Shown one piece after another: positions 8,975 through 18,279 of a DNA stretch of 64,000 bases. The stretch comes from Parvibaculaceae bacterium. GTDB taxonomy: Bacteria > Pseudomonadota > Alphaproteobacteria > Parvibaculales > Parvibaculaceae. The notes beneath the pieces are model-generated. The model was not told the origin of the DNA. It saw only the letters and a list, made by a program, of their open reading frames with translations, and made no database searches. Made by a program: the position numbers and the translations under genes. The stretch spans positions 124,001 to 188,000 of the forward strand of contig JAHBYJ010000001.1 in the NCBI GenBank assembly GCA_019636015.1, in the 5' to 3' direction. Numbering within the stretch: the first letter of the stretch is position 1; each line of letters opens with the position of its first letter.

Positions 8975-11230
8975 TCAGGGGATCGCGAGACCCTCGATCT
9001 CGACGGGAATGCCGTTGAGGATCGCCGTGCCCGTCAGCGTTTCAAGCTCGCTGTCCTGGGTAAGGATATTGCTGTTCACGCCGGGTCGCTCGCCCGCGAG
9101 CGAAAGGCCGGTGCCGGGAAGGTCGTGGCCCCAGCCATGCGGCAGGCTGACAACACCCGGCATCAGCTCCTCCGATGTTTCGACAATGGCCTCGATCGAA
9201 CCCGCCGGGCTCCGGACAATCGCCCGCGCCCCGTCTTCGAGAGACAGGCGCTTTGCGTCCTGTGGATGAACCATGAGCGTGCACCGGAACGGACCTTTGG
9301 CGAGCACCGGCAGATTGTGCATCCAGCTATTGTTGCTCCGGGCTTGACGTCTGCCGATGAGAAGAAGCCCGTTTTCGCCGCCGGCCGGTACGGCCAGAAG
9401 CGCCTCCGCCGCTCGCATCATCAGCTCTGGCGCAAGTTCGATTTTCCCGCTCGGCGTGCGCAACACCTCCGGCAGCCGGGGCTCGAGCGGACCGAGATCG
9501 ATACCGCTATGCGGAGCCGCTTCGACTGCCGCAAGCGTAAGTCCGCCAGGCACCCTGCCGAAGGCATCGCCATAGGGGCCCACCCGCAACTGCAGATCGA
9601 GGATGCGTTCGACACCCCGGCGATTGCCGAGCTTGGCGAAGACCTCGTCCTCGTCAAGACCATGCGCGGCGCCGAATGGGTCGGACGTTGCGGCGGCGAT
9701 CAGCTGGCGAACGACCATATCTTCAAGCGCCTGAAGTCCTTCGCGCGTATGCACGCCGGCTCCCTGCGAAATGGCTGCGAGCTGAAGCATGATCTCCCAC
9801 TCGTCGAAGGCGCCTCCCGCCGGATCGAAGAGAGCCGGCGAGTAGCGCGCTCCATTGCGCGTCATGAACGCACTCAGGAAGCTGTCGTAGTGACATTTCT
9901 CGAATGCCGTCGTGCCCGGCAGCACGACATCTGCATGACGCGCCGTCTCGCTCAGATAGATGTCGATGGCAACCATGAAATCGAGGCGGCCGAGAGCGCG
10001 GTCGAGACGCGCGGCGTTCGGCGCGCTGAGAACGGGATTGCCGGCGATGCAAATGAGCGCGCGCACCCTTTCCGCGCCTTCTTCCTCGATCTCTTCGGCC
10101 AGCGCGGCGACCGGCAATTCGCCGTTCACTTCCGGATAGCCGCTCACCCGGCTCCTGTATCGGTACGGCACGAAGCCGGAGCCCTTGCCCGGCGCGCCCC
10201 GCGTGTTCGGCACGAAGGCCGGCGGCTTCGCGAACATGGCGCCGCCAGGACGATCGAGATTGCCCGTGGCCACGTTGATCGCATCGATGAGCCAGCTCGC
10301 GAGCGAACCGTGCTTCTGTGTCGTTGTGCCGATGCGTCCATAAACGGCAGCGCGCTCGCTTGCTGCAAGGTCTCGCGCGATCCGTTCAATGACATCGAGA
10401 GGAATGCCGCATTCCGCGCTCATGCTCTCCGGCGACACTTTTCCGGCGAGCGCGGCAATTTCGTCGAAACCCGCGACATATGCGGCGGCGTCGCCGGCAT
10501 CGGCAAGCCCGTCGCGGAAAAGCACATGCAAAACGGCAAGAAGGAAATGCGCGTCCGTTCCGGGCCGGATGAAGAAATGCGCATCCGCCACGGCTGCCGT
10601 TTCCGTGCGCCTCGGATCGATGACGACGAGACGGCCGCCGCGTGCCTGCATCTCGCGAAGACGGCCCCTGAAATCCGGCACCATCCACAGGCTGCCGTTC
10701 GACACCATCGGGTTTGCACCAAGCATGAGCAGATAGTCGCAACGATCGATATCGGGAACCGGCACCGTCAGCGTATCGCCGAACATGAGTCCACAGACAA
10801 ATTGTTTCGGTACCTGATCTACGGTTCCGGCGGTGAATATGTTTCGTGTACCCGTCGCCTCTGCAAGCACACCGAATCCCAAAGCGAGTGCAACGTTGTG
10901 CGCCGTCGGATTGCCGATATAGAAGGCGACGGACTGTGCGCCATGGGCCTTGCGAATGGCGGGAAGGTTTGCGTCGATCGTCTCGAAGGCCTCCTGCCAG
11001 CTCGCCCGTTCGAGCTTGCCGTTCCGTCGCACAAGCGGCTGACGGAGCCTGTCCGGGTCGGCATCGAGATCCTTGAGTGCTACGCCTTTGGGACAGATAT
11101 GGCCGCGCGAGAAAAAATCCGCCGCATCGCCGCGTATGGAAACAATCTCCCGGCCGCGCGTCGCGATCTGAAGCCCGCAGCCGGCCTCGCAGACGGGACA
11201 GATGCGATTCGATACCTTGAGTTCGCTCAT
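8975..11230 (-). CDS. Cytoplasmic molybdopterin oxidoreductase (bis-MGD family)
   Basis: A 751-residue protein of the formate dehydrogenase/DMSO reductase superfamily. The N-terminus has a [4Fe-4S] site with Cys11, Cys14, Cys18 and Cys46, then cofactor-binding motifs GANPMVSNG and VVIDPRRTET, and a C-terminal molydopterin dinucleotide-binding domain with PHGWGHD. Cys146 (FVCG) is a plausible metal ligand, but that is inference. No Tat signal is present, so it should be cytoplasmic. No iron-sulphur or membrane partner gene lies beside it, and its substrate is unknown. It lies 91 bases upstream of ecm on the same strand and may be cotranscribed with it. Confidence 0.85.
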   Translation of the reverse strand: MSELKVSNRICPVCEAGCGLQIATRGREIVSIRGDAADFFSRGHICPKGVALKDLDADPDRLRQPLVRRNGKLERASWQEAFETIDANLPAIRKAHGAQSVAFYIGNPTAHNVALALGFGVLAEATGTRNIFTAGTVDQVPKQFVCGLMFGDTLTVPVPDIDRCDYLLMLGANPMVSNGSLWMVPDFRGRLREMQARGGRLVVIDPRRTETAAVADAHFFIRPGTDAHFLLAVLHVLFRDGLADAGDAAAYVAGFDEIAALAGKVSPESMSAECGIPLDVIERIARDLAASERAAVYGRIGTTTQKHGSLASWLIDAINVATGNLDRPGGAMFAKPPAFVPNTRGAPGKGSGFVPYRYRSRVSGYPEVNGELPVAALAEEIEEEGAERVRALICIAGNPVLSAPNAARLDRALGRLDFMVAIDIYLSETARHADVVLPGTTAFEKCHYDSFLSAFMTRNGARYSPALFDPAGGAFDEWEIMLQLAAISQGAGVHTREGLQALEDMVVRQLIAAATSDPFGAAHGLDEDEVFAKLGNRRGVERILDLQLRVGPYGDAFGRVPGGLTLAAVEAAPHSGIDLGPLEPRLPEVLRTPSGKIELAPELMMRAAEALLAVPAGGENGLLLIGRRQARSNNSWMHNLPVLAKGPFRCTLMVHPQDAKRLSLEDGARAIVRSPAGSIEAIVETSEELMPGVVSLPHGWGHDLPGTGLSLAGERPGVNSNILTQDSELETLTGTAILNGIPVEIEGLAIP

Positions 11231-11325
11231 GAGATCCCTCCCCGGACCGTCCTTTCAAGCAGCTTAGGGAGAGGACGGATCAGCCGCAACGAACTCCGAC
11301 GAAGGACCTAGATCCTGACGTTGCG

Positions 11326-11730
11326 TCAGAGCGCATCGCTCAGAATGTCGACGATGATCCCCGTGGCGACAGCCACCAGCAGGATGTCCGTACCGGCGAT
11401 GATGCGGTCATAGCCCGGCCGGGGAGGCAGCCCAGCCACAAGGTCGCTCGGCAGATAGCGCTTGGCGATGCCGGGCGGCAGCGGTTTGCCACGGGCCAGA
11501 TTCTTGGCGATGCCCGGCGGCAGGGGCTTCGCGTTGTAGGGGTTGGCCGCAAAATAATCCCGGATGAGCCGCGTCTCCTCGGTGCCGAACGACACCGAAA
11601 TACTGGCCCCGATGTCGATGGCAGAATCCGATCCGGGCGGATTATCCGGCTTTCCCCCTTTTGCATGAACAAGGCCCGCAGGCAGGAGAAAGGCGAGAGA
11701 AAGCATGATTGCAACGGGACGGATGGGCAT
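11326..11730 (-). CDS. CigR-like exported protein
   Basis: A 134-residue protein with a signal peptide (residues 1 to about 23, ending VHA). Residues of the middle region carry two close copies of LPPGIAK separated by NLARGKP, and a hydrophobic C-terminal segment ends IIVDILSDAL. The paired LPPGIAK motif and terminal membrane segment are features of the family named after Salmonella CigR, an antivirulence regulator. In environmental bacteria the role is unknown. It diverges from the acyl-CoA dehydrogenase gene, with about 146 bases between the starts. Confidence 0.7.
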   Translation of the reverse strand: MPIRPVAIMLSLAFLLPAGLVHAKGGKPDNPPGSDSAIDIGASISVSFGTEETRLIRDYFAANPYNAKPLPPGIAKNLARGKPLPPGIAKRYLPSDLVAGLPPRPGYDRIIAGTDILLVAVATGIIVDILSDAL

Positions 11731-11876
11731 ATCGGCCTCATTTCATGAATCGAGCTCGTCCCATTCAGCCGCGGCCTTGTGGCGGCAATTTGACGCCGCA
11801 ATGGATATCGCGACGGCCCCGGACGCGTTACCCTGCCGGAATCGAAACTGAAAAGCACAATAAATGGAGGGACTTT

Positions 11877-13124
11877 ATGTCTGACATCAATCAGGACCTG
11901 TTTCAGCTCGCCATGTCGGAAAAGGCGCGGCCGCTGATGGCCGCCGTGCAGAAGCACATTGCCGAAAATGTCGAGCCGATCACCGAAGAATTCTTCCGCC
12001 TGAACGACGAGAAGACCGACCGCTGGTCCTGGCATCCGCGTCAGCTTGAACTGCTGGAAGGCGCCAAGAACAAGGCCAAGGAATCGGGGCTCTGGAACTT
12101 CTTCCTGCCCGACTCCGAAATCGGCTCAGGCCTTACCAATCTCGACTATGCCTATATCGCGGTCGAACTCGGCAAATCGCCGCTCGCCTCCGAATCCCTC
12201 AACTGCAGCGCGCCCGACACCGGTAACATGGAAGTGCTGGAGCGCGTCGGCACGCCCGAGCAGAAGAAGAAGTGGCTGGAACCGCTGCTCAACGGCGAAA
12301 TCCGCTCGGCCTATGCGATGACCGAGCCCGACGTGCCGAGCTCCGACGCGAAGAACGTGCGCACCAGCGCCGTGCTTGAGGGCGATGAATGGGTGATCAA
12401 TGGCGAGAAGTTCTATATCTCCGGCGCCGGCGACCCGCGCTGCAAGATCATGATCGTCATGGTGAAGACGAGCCCGAACGCCGCTCCCAGCAAGCAGCAG
12501 TCGCAGATCCTGGTGCCGAAGGACACGCCCGGCGTCGAAATTCTCGGACCGATGAAAGTCTTCGGCAAGGACCATGCTCCGCACGGCCACATGCATATCC
12601 GCTTCAACAATGTGCGCGTGCCGAAGGAAAACATCCTGCTCGGCGAAGGCCGCGGCTTCGAGATCAGCCAGGTGCGCCTTGGCCCCGGCCGCATCCATCA
12701 CTGCATGCGCTCCATCGGCAAGGCTGAAAAGGCGCTGGAACTGATGGTGAAGCGCTCGGCCACGCGCGAAGCCTTCGGCAAGCCGATCGCGAAGCTCGGC
12801 GGCAACCTCGAGATCATCTCGCGCGCCCGCATCGAGATCAATGCGATGCGCCTCGCCGTGCTTCAGGCGGCGAAAGCGATGGACGTGCTCGGCAACAAGG
12901 AAGCCCGCGTCTATGTGAGCGCGGTGAAGGCGATGGTGCCGGAGAAGGTCTGCCTCATCATCGACCAGGCGATCCAGATGCACGGCGCGGCCGGCATCTC
13001 GCAATGGACGCCGCTCGCCGACATGTATACCGACATGCGCCACCTGCGCTTTGCCGACGGGCCGGACGAGGTGCATCACATGGTCGTCGGCCGCGCCGAA
13101 GTGCAGAAGCACGGCCTCTGGTAA
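11877..13124 (+). CDS. Acyl-CoA dehydrogenase, ACAD11-like
   Basis: A 415-residue FAD-dependent acyl-CoA dehydrogenase. The start at 11877 has GGAGG six bases upstream; an earlier in-frame start would add 56 unrelated residues. Motifs include YAMTEPDVPSSDA, the FAD/substrate loop, RIHHCMRSIGKA and the C-terminal IQMHGAAGISQ. RIHHCMR and the MTEPDV.SSDA form are typical of the long-chain ACAD10/ACAD11-like subfamily. It should feed electrons to EtfAB, encoded at about 21 kb. It lies directly upstream of ccr but is separated from it by a terminator-like hairpin, so a shared operon is doubtful. Chain-length preference is unknown. Confidence 0.88.
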   Translation: MSDINQDLFQLAMSEKARPLMAAVQKHIAENVEPITEEFFRLNDEKTDRWSWHPRQLELLEGAKNKAKESGLWNFFLPDSEIGSGLTNLDYAYIAVELGKSPLASESLNCSAPDTGNMEVLERVGTPEQKKKWLEPLLNGEIRSAYAMTEPDVPSSDAKNVRTSAVLEGDEWVINGEKFYISGAGDPRCKIMIVMVKTSPNAAPSKQQSQILVPKDTPGVEILGPMKVFGKDHAPHGHMHIRFNNVRVPKENILLGEGRGFEISQVRLGPGRIHHCMRSIGKAEKALELMVKRSATREAFGKPIAKLGGNLEIISRARIEINAMRLAVLQAAKAMDVLGNKEARVYVSAVKAMVPEKVCLIIDQAIQMHGAAGISQWTPLADMYTDMRHLRFADGPDEVHHMVVGRAEVQKHGLW

Positions 13125-13156
13125 GACCGGCACCACCGGTCCATACCCGGCACATG

Positions 13157-13189
13157 ACCGCCGCAGGGAACCTCTCTGCGGCGGTTTTG
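13157..13189 (+). terminator. Rho-independent terminator after the ACAD11-like gene
   Basis: A perfect 10-base-pair stem (ACCGCCGCAG with CTGCGGCGGT, nine-base loop) is followed by TTTTGTTT. It begins about 32 bases after the dehydrogenase stop and should separate that gene from ccr. Confidence 0.8.
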
Positions 13190-13353
13190 TTTCAAGGCAG
13201 CGACAACCCGCGGAAAGCGCCAAAAACTGCCTTTCCCGCCTCGAATTCTATGCTGCACTGCAAAATATTCTTGCTTCCGCAGCGTCATATGCCAATGATC
13301 CGCCCCGGCGCGGCACAAAGACCGCGAGAACCGTGGCGAGCGAGGTATCTCCG

Positions 13354-14619
13354 ATGACGCAGATGGAAAAGAAGGATCTCTACGAAATCGGCGAGATCCC
13401 CCCGCTCGGCCATGTGCCGGAGAAGATGTATGCCTGGGCCATCCGCCGCGACCGCCACGGCCCGCCGCAACAGGCGATGCAGGTCGAGGTTCTGCCTACC
13501 TGGGAGATCGATTCGAACGAGGTACTCGTTCTCGTGATGGCGGCCGGCGTGAACTACAACGGCGTCTGGGCGGGTCTCGGCACGCCGATCTCCGTCTTCG
13601 ACGTCCATGACGTGCCCTACCACATCGCAGGCTCCGATGCGTCCGGGATCGTCTATGCCGTCGGCTCCAAGGTGAAGCGGTGGAAGGTCGGCGATGAAGT
13701 CGTCATCCATTGCAATCAGGACGATGGCGACGACGAGGAATGCAATGGCGGCGACCCGATGTTCTCGCCTACCCAGCGCATCTGGGGCTACGAGACGCCC
13801 GACGGCTCTTTCGCGCAATTCTGCCGCGTGCAGTCGCAGCAGCTCATGCCGCGCCCGAAGCACCTGACCTGGGAAGAGAGCGCCTGCTACACGCTGACGC
13901 TCGCCACCGCCTACCGCATGCTTTTCGGCCACCGCCCGCACATACTCTCACCGGGACAGAACGTGCTGGTCTGGGGCGCGTCCGGCGGCCTCGGCTCCTT
14001 CGCCGTGCAGCTCTGCGCCACGGCAGGCGCCCATGCGATCGGCGTCATCTCGGACGATTCAAAGCGCGACTTCGTGATGTCGATGGGCGCGAAGGGCGTC
14101 ATCAACCGCAAGGATTTCAATTGCTGGGGTCAGCTTCCGAAGGTGAACTCGTCCGAATTCAACGACTTCATGAAGGAAGCGCGGAAATTCGGCAAGGCGA
14201 TCTGGGACATCACCGGCAAGGGTATCGATCCCGACATCGTCTTCGAACATCCCGGCGAGTCGACCTTCCCCGTCTCCTGCATGGTGACGAAGCGCGGCGG
14301 CATGGTCGTCTTCTGTGCCGGAACCACGGGCTTCAACCTGACATTCGACGCCCGCTTTGTCTGGATGCGCCAGAAGCGCATTCAGGGCTCGCATTTCGCG
14401 CATCTGAAGCAGGCATCGGCCGCGAACCAGCTCGTCATCGAGCGGCGCATCGACCCCTGCATGTCGGAAGTGCTCTCCTGGAACGACATTCCGCTCGCGC
14501 ATGACAAGATGTGGAAGAACGAGCACCTGCCGGGCAACATGGCGGTTCTCGTTTCCGCCGCAAGGCCCGGCCTGCGCACCGTGGAAGACGCGATCGAGGC
14601 TGGCAACAAGGCGGCGTGA
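13354..14619 (+). CDS. ccrA: Crotonyl-CoA carboxylase/reductase
   Basis: A 421-residue zinc-independent medium-chain reductase that reductively carboxylates crotonyl-CoA to ethylmalonyl-CoA using NADPH and CO2. The start at 13354 follows GAGG by about eight bases. Ccr features are the opening KDLYEIGEIPPLGHVPEKMYAWAI-type sequence, NYNGVWAGLGTP, the GYETPDGSFAQF segment, the NADP-binding GASGGLGSFAVQL and the late RIQGSHFAHL motif. The length matches known Ccr enzymes (about 420-450). It is the defining enzyme of the ethylmalonyl-CoA pathway; ecm and mcd flank it. A strong bidirectional hairpin follows. Confidence 0.95.
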   Translation: MTQMEKKDLYEIGEIPPLGHVPEKMYAWAIRRDRHGPPQQAMQVEVLPTWEIDSNEVLVLVMAAGVNYNGVWAGLGTPISVFDVHDVPYHIAGSDASGIVYAVGSKVKRWKVGDEVVIHCNQDDGDDEECNGGDPMFSPTQRIWGYETPDGSFAQFCRVQSQQLMPRPKHLTWEESACYTLTLATAYRMLFGHRPHILSPGQNVLVWGASGGLGSFAVQLCATAGAHAIGVISDDSKRDFVMSMGAKGVINRKDFNCWGQLPKVNSSEFNDFMKEARKFGKAIWDITGKGIDPDIVFEHPGESTFPVSCMVTKRGGMVVFCAGTTGFNLTFDARFVWMRQKRIQGSHFAHLKQASAANQLVIERRIDPCMSEVLSWNDIPLAHDKMWKNEHLPGNMAVLVSAARPGLRTVEDAIEAGNKAA

Positions 14620-14641
14620 CGCTCTGGCCTCAGCCGAAGGC

Positions 14642-14671
14642 AAAAGGCCGGCGATATGCCGGCCTTTTCCT
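14642..14671 (+). terminator. Bidirectional terminator between ccrA and trkH
   Basis: A perfect 11-base-pair stem, AAAAGGCCGGC with GCCGGCCTTTT and a five-base loop, lies 22 bases after the ccrA stop. It has a T-run on the + strand and an A-run on the other side, so it can serve both convergent genes. Confidence 0.85.
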
Positions 14672-14680
14672 TTGCCAGCT

Positions 14681-16162
14681 TCACCGCGCCCAATAATCCT
14701 TCGAGAACATCACGAGGACCGTCAGAAGCTCGAGCCGGCCAAGCAGCATGGCGAAGGCGAGGATGAGCTTCGGCCCGTCTGGAATGTTGGCGAAATTGCC
14801 GGAAGGGCCGACCTCGTGTCCGAGACCCGGGCCGACATTCGCCATTGCCGTGACGGCGGAGGATAGCGCCGTCACGAGATCGAGCCCGAAAGCGGCGAGC
14901 GCAAGCGCCACGACGAGAATCGACGCCAGATAGACGAACACGAAAAGCGCGACGGAGAAAACGATCTCGCGATTCACCGTGCGCTCGCCATAGCGCAGTG
15001 TCTGCGCGACATGCGGATAGAGCGTCTGGCGAATCTGGCTCTTGAAAAGAATTCCGAGTATCTGCAGCCGGAACATCTTCATCCCGCCGGAGGTTGAGCC
15101 GGTGCAGCCGCCAAGGAACATGAGGATGAAGAAGGCCATGATCGCGAACGGACCCCAGAGCGTGTAATCCGTGCTGGCAAAGCCCGTCGTCGTGACGATG
15201 GAGGTAACGTTGAAGGCCGTAAGCGTCAGCGCCTCGAAGAAGCCGTAGTCGCCGCGCGCCGCGAGCCAGAGCGCCATCACCACGGAAACACCCGCCAGCA
15301 TCGCCACGAAGCTGCGCACTTGCGGATCGTCCCACAGCGTCTCGCCTACGCCGCGCAGCGTCTGCACGTAGAGTGCCAGCGGCAGCGCACCGGAAATCAT
15401 GAAGACGACCGCCGTCCAGTGGATGAAGGCATTGTCGAAATAGCCGAAGGATGTGTCATGCGTGGAATAGCCGCCCGTCGATATTGTCGACATCGCATGG
15501 TTCATCGCATCGAAAGGCGACATGCCGCCAACGATATAGGCAAGCGCACAGAGCAGGGTGAGCAGCAGATAGACTTCGCCGATGGCAACCGCGATCTGCC
15601 CGGGGCGCGGCAGGACCTTCTCGCTTCTGTCCGAACTTTCGGTTCGGAAAAGCTGCATGCCGCCGACGCGCAGGAAGGGCAGAATGGCCACCGCTGTGAG
15701 AATGATCCCGACACCGCCCATCCATTGCAGCAGCGAGCGCCAGAGAAGAAGGCCGGGCGGCGTCCGGTCGAGCCCGATCATCACGGTGGACCCTGTGGTC
15801 GTGACCCCCGAAACCGCTTCGAAAAAGGCGTCCGTATAGTTCATGTCCACCAGCGAAAAGACGAACGGCAGCGCCGAAAACGCGCTCACCGTGAGCCAGC
15901 CAAGCGACGTCACCATGAAGGTGGCGCGGTGGTTAAGGTCGCGGCTTTCCGTCTGGTTGGAGAGCATGAGCACGCCGCCGACAAAGGCGGTTATGACGGC
16001 GGAAAAGAGAAAGGCTTCCCAATCGCCCGTCCGGGCGACGATCTCGGCAAGAATTGGCACCAGCATCAGTACGGAAAGCGTGACAAGCAGCGCCCCGATG
16101 ACGAGCCCGACAACCTTGGTGCTGTCGGTGGTTTCCTTGGCCTTGACGCCGCTTCCGTCCAT
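14681..16162 (-). CDS. trkH: TrkH-type potassium uptake membrane subunit
   Basis: A 493-residue polytopic protein of the TrkH/KtrB superfamily. All four selectivity-filter-like pore loops can be seen: SGVTTTGSTV, STISTGGYSTHD, IVTTTGFASTDY and GGCTGSTSGGMK. The length and about ten membrane segments fit TrkH. It forms the K+ pathway in the inner membrane and usually requires the cytoplasmic NAD-binding regulator TrkA, which is not in this window. The start at 16162 gives a short polar N-terminus before the first helix. Confidence 0.92.
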   Translation of the reverse strand: MDGSGVKAKETTDSTKVVGLVIGALLVTLSVLMLVPILAEIVARTGDWEAFLFSAVITAFVGGVLMLSNQTESRDLNHRATFMVTSLGWLTVSAFSALPFVFSLVDMNYTDAFFEAVSGVTTTGSTVMIGLDRTPPGLLLWRSLLQWMGGVGIILTAVAILPFLRVGGMQLFRTESSDRSEKVLPRPGQIAVAIGEVYLLLTLLCALAYIVGGMSPFDAMNHAMSTISTGGYSTHDTSFGYFDNAFIHWTAVVFMISGALPLALYVQTLRGVGETLWDDPQVRSFVAMLAGVSVVMALWLAARGDYGFFEALTLTAFNVTSIVTTTGFASTDYTLWGPFAIMAFFILMFLGGCTGSTSGGMKMFRLQILGILFKSQIRQTLYPHVAQTLRYGERTVNREIVFSVALFVFVYLASILVVALALAAFGLDLVTALSSAVTAMANVGPGLGHEVGPSGNFANIPDGPKLILAFAMLLGRLELLTVLVMFSKDYWAR

Positions 16163-16341
16163 TGCCGCCCCTGTGGTCCCCGTTTGCGAATCGTCCTCCG
16201 GCTGGCCGGAGCCGGGGCTAAGAGATATATAGGGATTGAGAGGCAGGGGCTATTCCCGGGCGGCTACGCCAGGGCCCGCTCCTCTGTCCCGCCCCGGCCG
16301 CACCCGGCCCCGATTACAAGTCACACGAAGCGAGTTCTTTC

Positions 16342-18042
16342 ATGAGCCAAGCCCCTGCCTCCCTTAGCGACCGCGGCGCTGCCGATATTCTTCTGCCCGA
16401 TCTTCTGCCGCTCGCGAAACAAGCCGCAGACGCGGCAGACCGGCTTCTTGCCGCGGCGAAGCAGGCCGTCGTCGCGAAAGTCTCAAGGGACGGCAAGGTT
16501 TCGGCCGCGCTGATCGAGCGCGAGCAGTTCGCCGCGCATGGCCTTGCCTGGGCGGCGACCTATGTCGAGGCGCTGCGCCAGCTCTCGGCCTATGCGCATC
16601 GCATGAGCGAGGAAAAGCGGCTCGGCGAGTTCGAGGCCCTGATCGTTCAGGTAGCCTTCGGCGAATATCTGACCCAGATGACGGGTGGCATCCCGATGAG
16701 CCAGGGCGAAACCGTGCGCCCGCGCGACCTCGGTATTGCAGAAGCCGACATCGCCGCTTTCGAAACCGCGCCGGCCGTGAAGACGCTCACGGCGGCGGGC
16801 AACACGGCGGAGGTCCGCGCGCGGATCGCGGAGTTCATTGCCGCCAACAGCGGCGCGGCCACCTTCGGCAATGCCGGCCTCGAGGACACTTATGAGGCGA
16901 TCCGCGACCAGATGCGCAAATTCGCCGATGCCGAAGTCATGCCTCATGCGCATGAGTGGCACCTGAAGGACGACTACATTCCGCTCGAGGTGATCGCGCA
17001 GATGTCGGAGCTCGGCGTCTTCGGCCTGACCATCCCGGAAGAATTCGGCGGCCTCGGCCTCGGCAAGGAGTCCATGTGCGTCGTCTCGGAAGAACTGTCG
17101 CGCGGCTATATCGGCGTCGGCTCGCTCGGCACGCGCTCGGAAATCGCCGCGGAGCTCATTCTTGGCGGCGGCACCAAGGACCAGAAGGACAAGTGGCTGC
17201 CGAAGATCGCAAGCGGCGAAGTGCTGCCGACCGCGGTCTTCACCGAACCGAACACGGGCTCCGACCTTGCAAGCCTGAAGACGCGCGGCCGCCGTGAGGG
17301 CGATGTCTACAAGGTGACGGGCAACAAGACATGGATCACACATGCCGCGCGCGCGGACGTGATGACCCTACTCTGCCGCACCAATGACGAGCCCGGCTAC
17401 AAGGGCCTTTCCATGCTGCTGGCGGAAAAGCCGCGCGGCGATGACGCCAATCCATTCCCCGCCGAAGGCATGACGGGCGGCGAGATCGAAGTGCTCGGCT
17501 ATCGCGGCATGAAGGAATTCGAGATCGGCTTCGACAATTTCGAGGTGAAGGCCGAAAACCTCCTCGGCGGCGAAGAGGGCCAGGGCTTCAAGCAGCTGAT
17601 GCAAACCTTCGAAAGCGCGCGCATCCAGACGGCGGCCCGCGCCGTGGGCGTCGCTCAATCGGCGCTGGAGCTCGGCCTTCGCTATGCGCAGGAACGCATC
17701 CAGTTCGGCAAGCCGATCTTTGCGTTCCCGCGCGTCTTCGGGAAGCTCGTGATGATGGCCGTAGAAATCATGGTGGCGCGTCAGCTCACCTATTTCGCTG
17801 CGCGCGAAAAGGACGGCGGAAGGCGCTGCGACCTCGAAGCCGGCATGGCGAAGCTCCTCGCCGCGCGCGTCGCCTGGGCGGCCGCGGACAATGCGTTGCA
17901 GATTCATGGCGGCAATGGCTTCGCGCTTGAATATCCGGTGAGCCGCGTGCTTTGCGACGCGCGTATTCTCAATATTTTCGAAGGTGCGGCCGAAATCCAG
18001 GCGCAGGTCATTGCGCGGCGGCTGCTCGAAGGCGGGAACTGA
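16342..18042 (+). CDS. mcd: Methylsuccinyl-CoA dehydrogenase
   Basis: A 566-residue acyl-CoA dehydrogenase with a helical N-terminal extension of about 150-170 residues before the usual core. This long form is typical of Mcd, which oxidises (2S)-methylsuccinyl-CoA to mesaconyl-CoA in the ethylmalonyl-CoA pathway. Core motifs include FTEPNTGSDLA, the FAD loop TWITHAAR and QIHGGNGFALEYPVSR. The likely catalytic Glu is Glu547 in FEGAAEIQ. The neighbouring ccrA, ecm, etfB and etfA support the assignment. Isovaleryl- or glutaryl-CoA dehydrogenases are near 390 residues and lack the extension. Confidence 0.92.
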   Translation: MSQAPASLSDRGAADILLPDLLPLAKQAADAADRLLAAAKQAVVAKVSRDGKVSAALIEREQFAAHGLAWAATYVEALRQLSAYAHRMSEEKRLGEFEALIVQVAFGEYLTQMTGGIPMSQGETVRPRDLGIAEADIAAFETAPAVKTLTAAGNTAEVRARIAEFIAANSGAATFGNAGLEDTYEAIRDQMRKFADAEVMPHAHEWHLKDDYIPLEVIAQMSELGVFGLTIPEEFGGLGLGKESMCVVSEELSRGYIGVGSLGTRSEIAAELILGGGTKDQKDKWLPKIASGEVLPTAVFTEPNTGSDLASLKTRGRREGDVYKVTGNKTWITHAARADVMTLLCRTNDEPGYKGLSMLLAEKPRGDDANPFPAEGMTGGEIEVLGYRGMKEFEIGFDNFEVKAENLLGGEEGQGFKQLMQTFESARIQTAARAVGVAQSALELGLRYAQERIQFGKPIFAFPRVFGKLVMMAVEIMVARQLTYFAAREKDGGRRCDLEAGMAKLLAARVAWAAADNALQIHGGNGFALEYPVSRVLCDARILNIFEGAAEIQAQVIARRLLEGGN

Positions 18043-18046
18043 AACC

Positions 18047-18238
18047 ATGAACGAATTTTTCACCTGGGCAGGCCCCATCGCGCTGCTTGCCGTGCTCGCG
18101 GTTCTCATCCTCGGGCTCTGGAACATGATGCGCGGCGGCTCTGCCAGCCGTTCCCAGACATTGATGCGCTGGCGTGTGGGCCTACAATTCCTTGCCCTCG
18201 TCATCATCATGACAGGGCTCTATTTTGCTTCGCGCTGA
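18047..18238 (+). CDS. HIG1-domain small twin-membrane protein
   Basis: A 63-residue protein with two hydrophobic helices (about 6-25 and 45-61) and a basic, Arg-containing loop between them (residues RSQTLMRWRVGLQF). This arrangement matches the hypoxia-induced HIG1/RCF1 domain, whose relatives associate with cytochrome oxidase. The start at 18047 is four bases after the mcd stop. In other alphaproteobacteria a similar twin-membrane gene lies near the cobalamin adenosyltransferase and etfBA genes, as here. A respiratory role is inference. Confidence 0.8.
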   Translation: MNEFFTWAGPIALLAVLAVLILGLWNMMRGGSASRSQTLMRWRVGLQFLALVIIMTGLYFASR

Positions 18239-18279
18239 CATTGCGCTGCCCGGCGGGCGGCGCCAAGGGAGGAGCGATC

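Noticed and set aside
8852..11311. An 819-codon open frame on the + strand
   Set aside because: It is antisense to the molybdopterin oxidoreductase, which has a full set of cofactor motifs.
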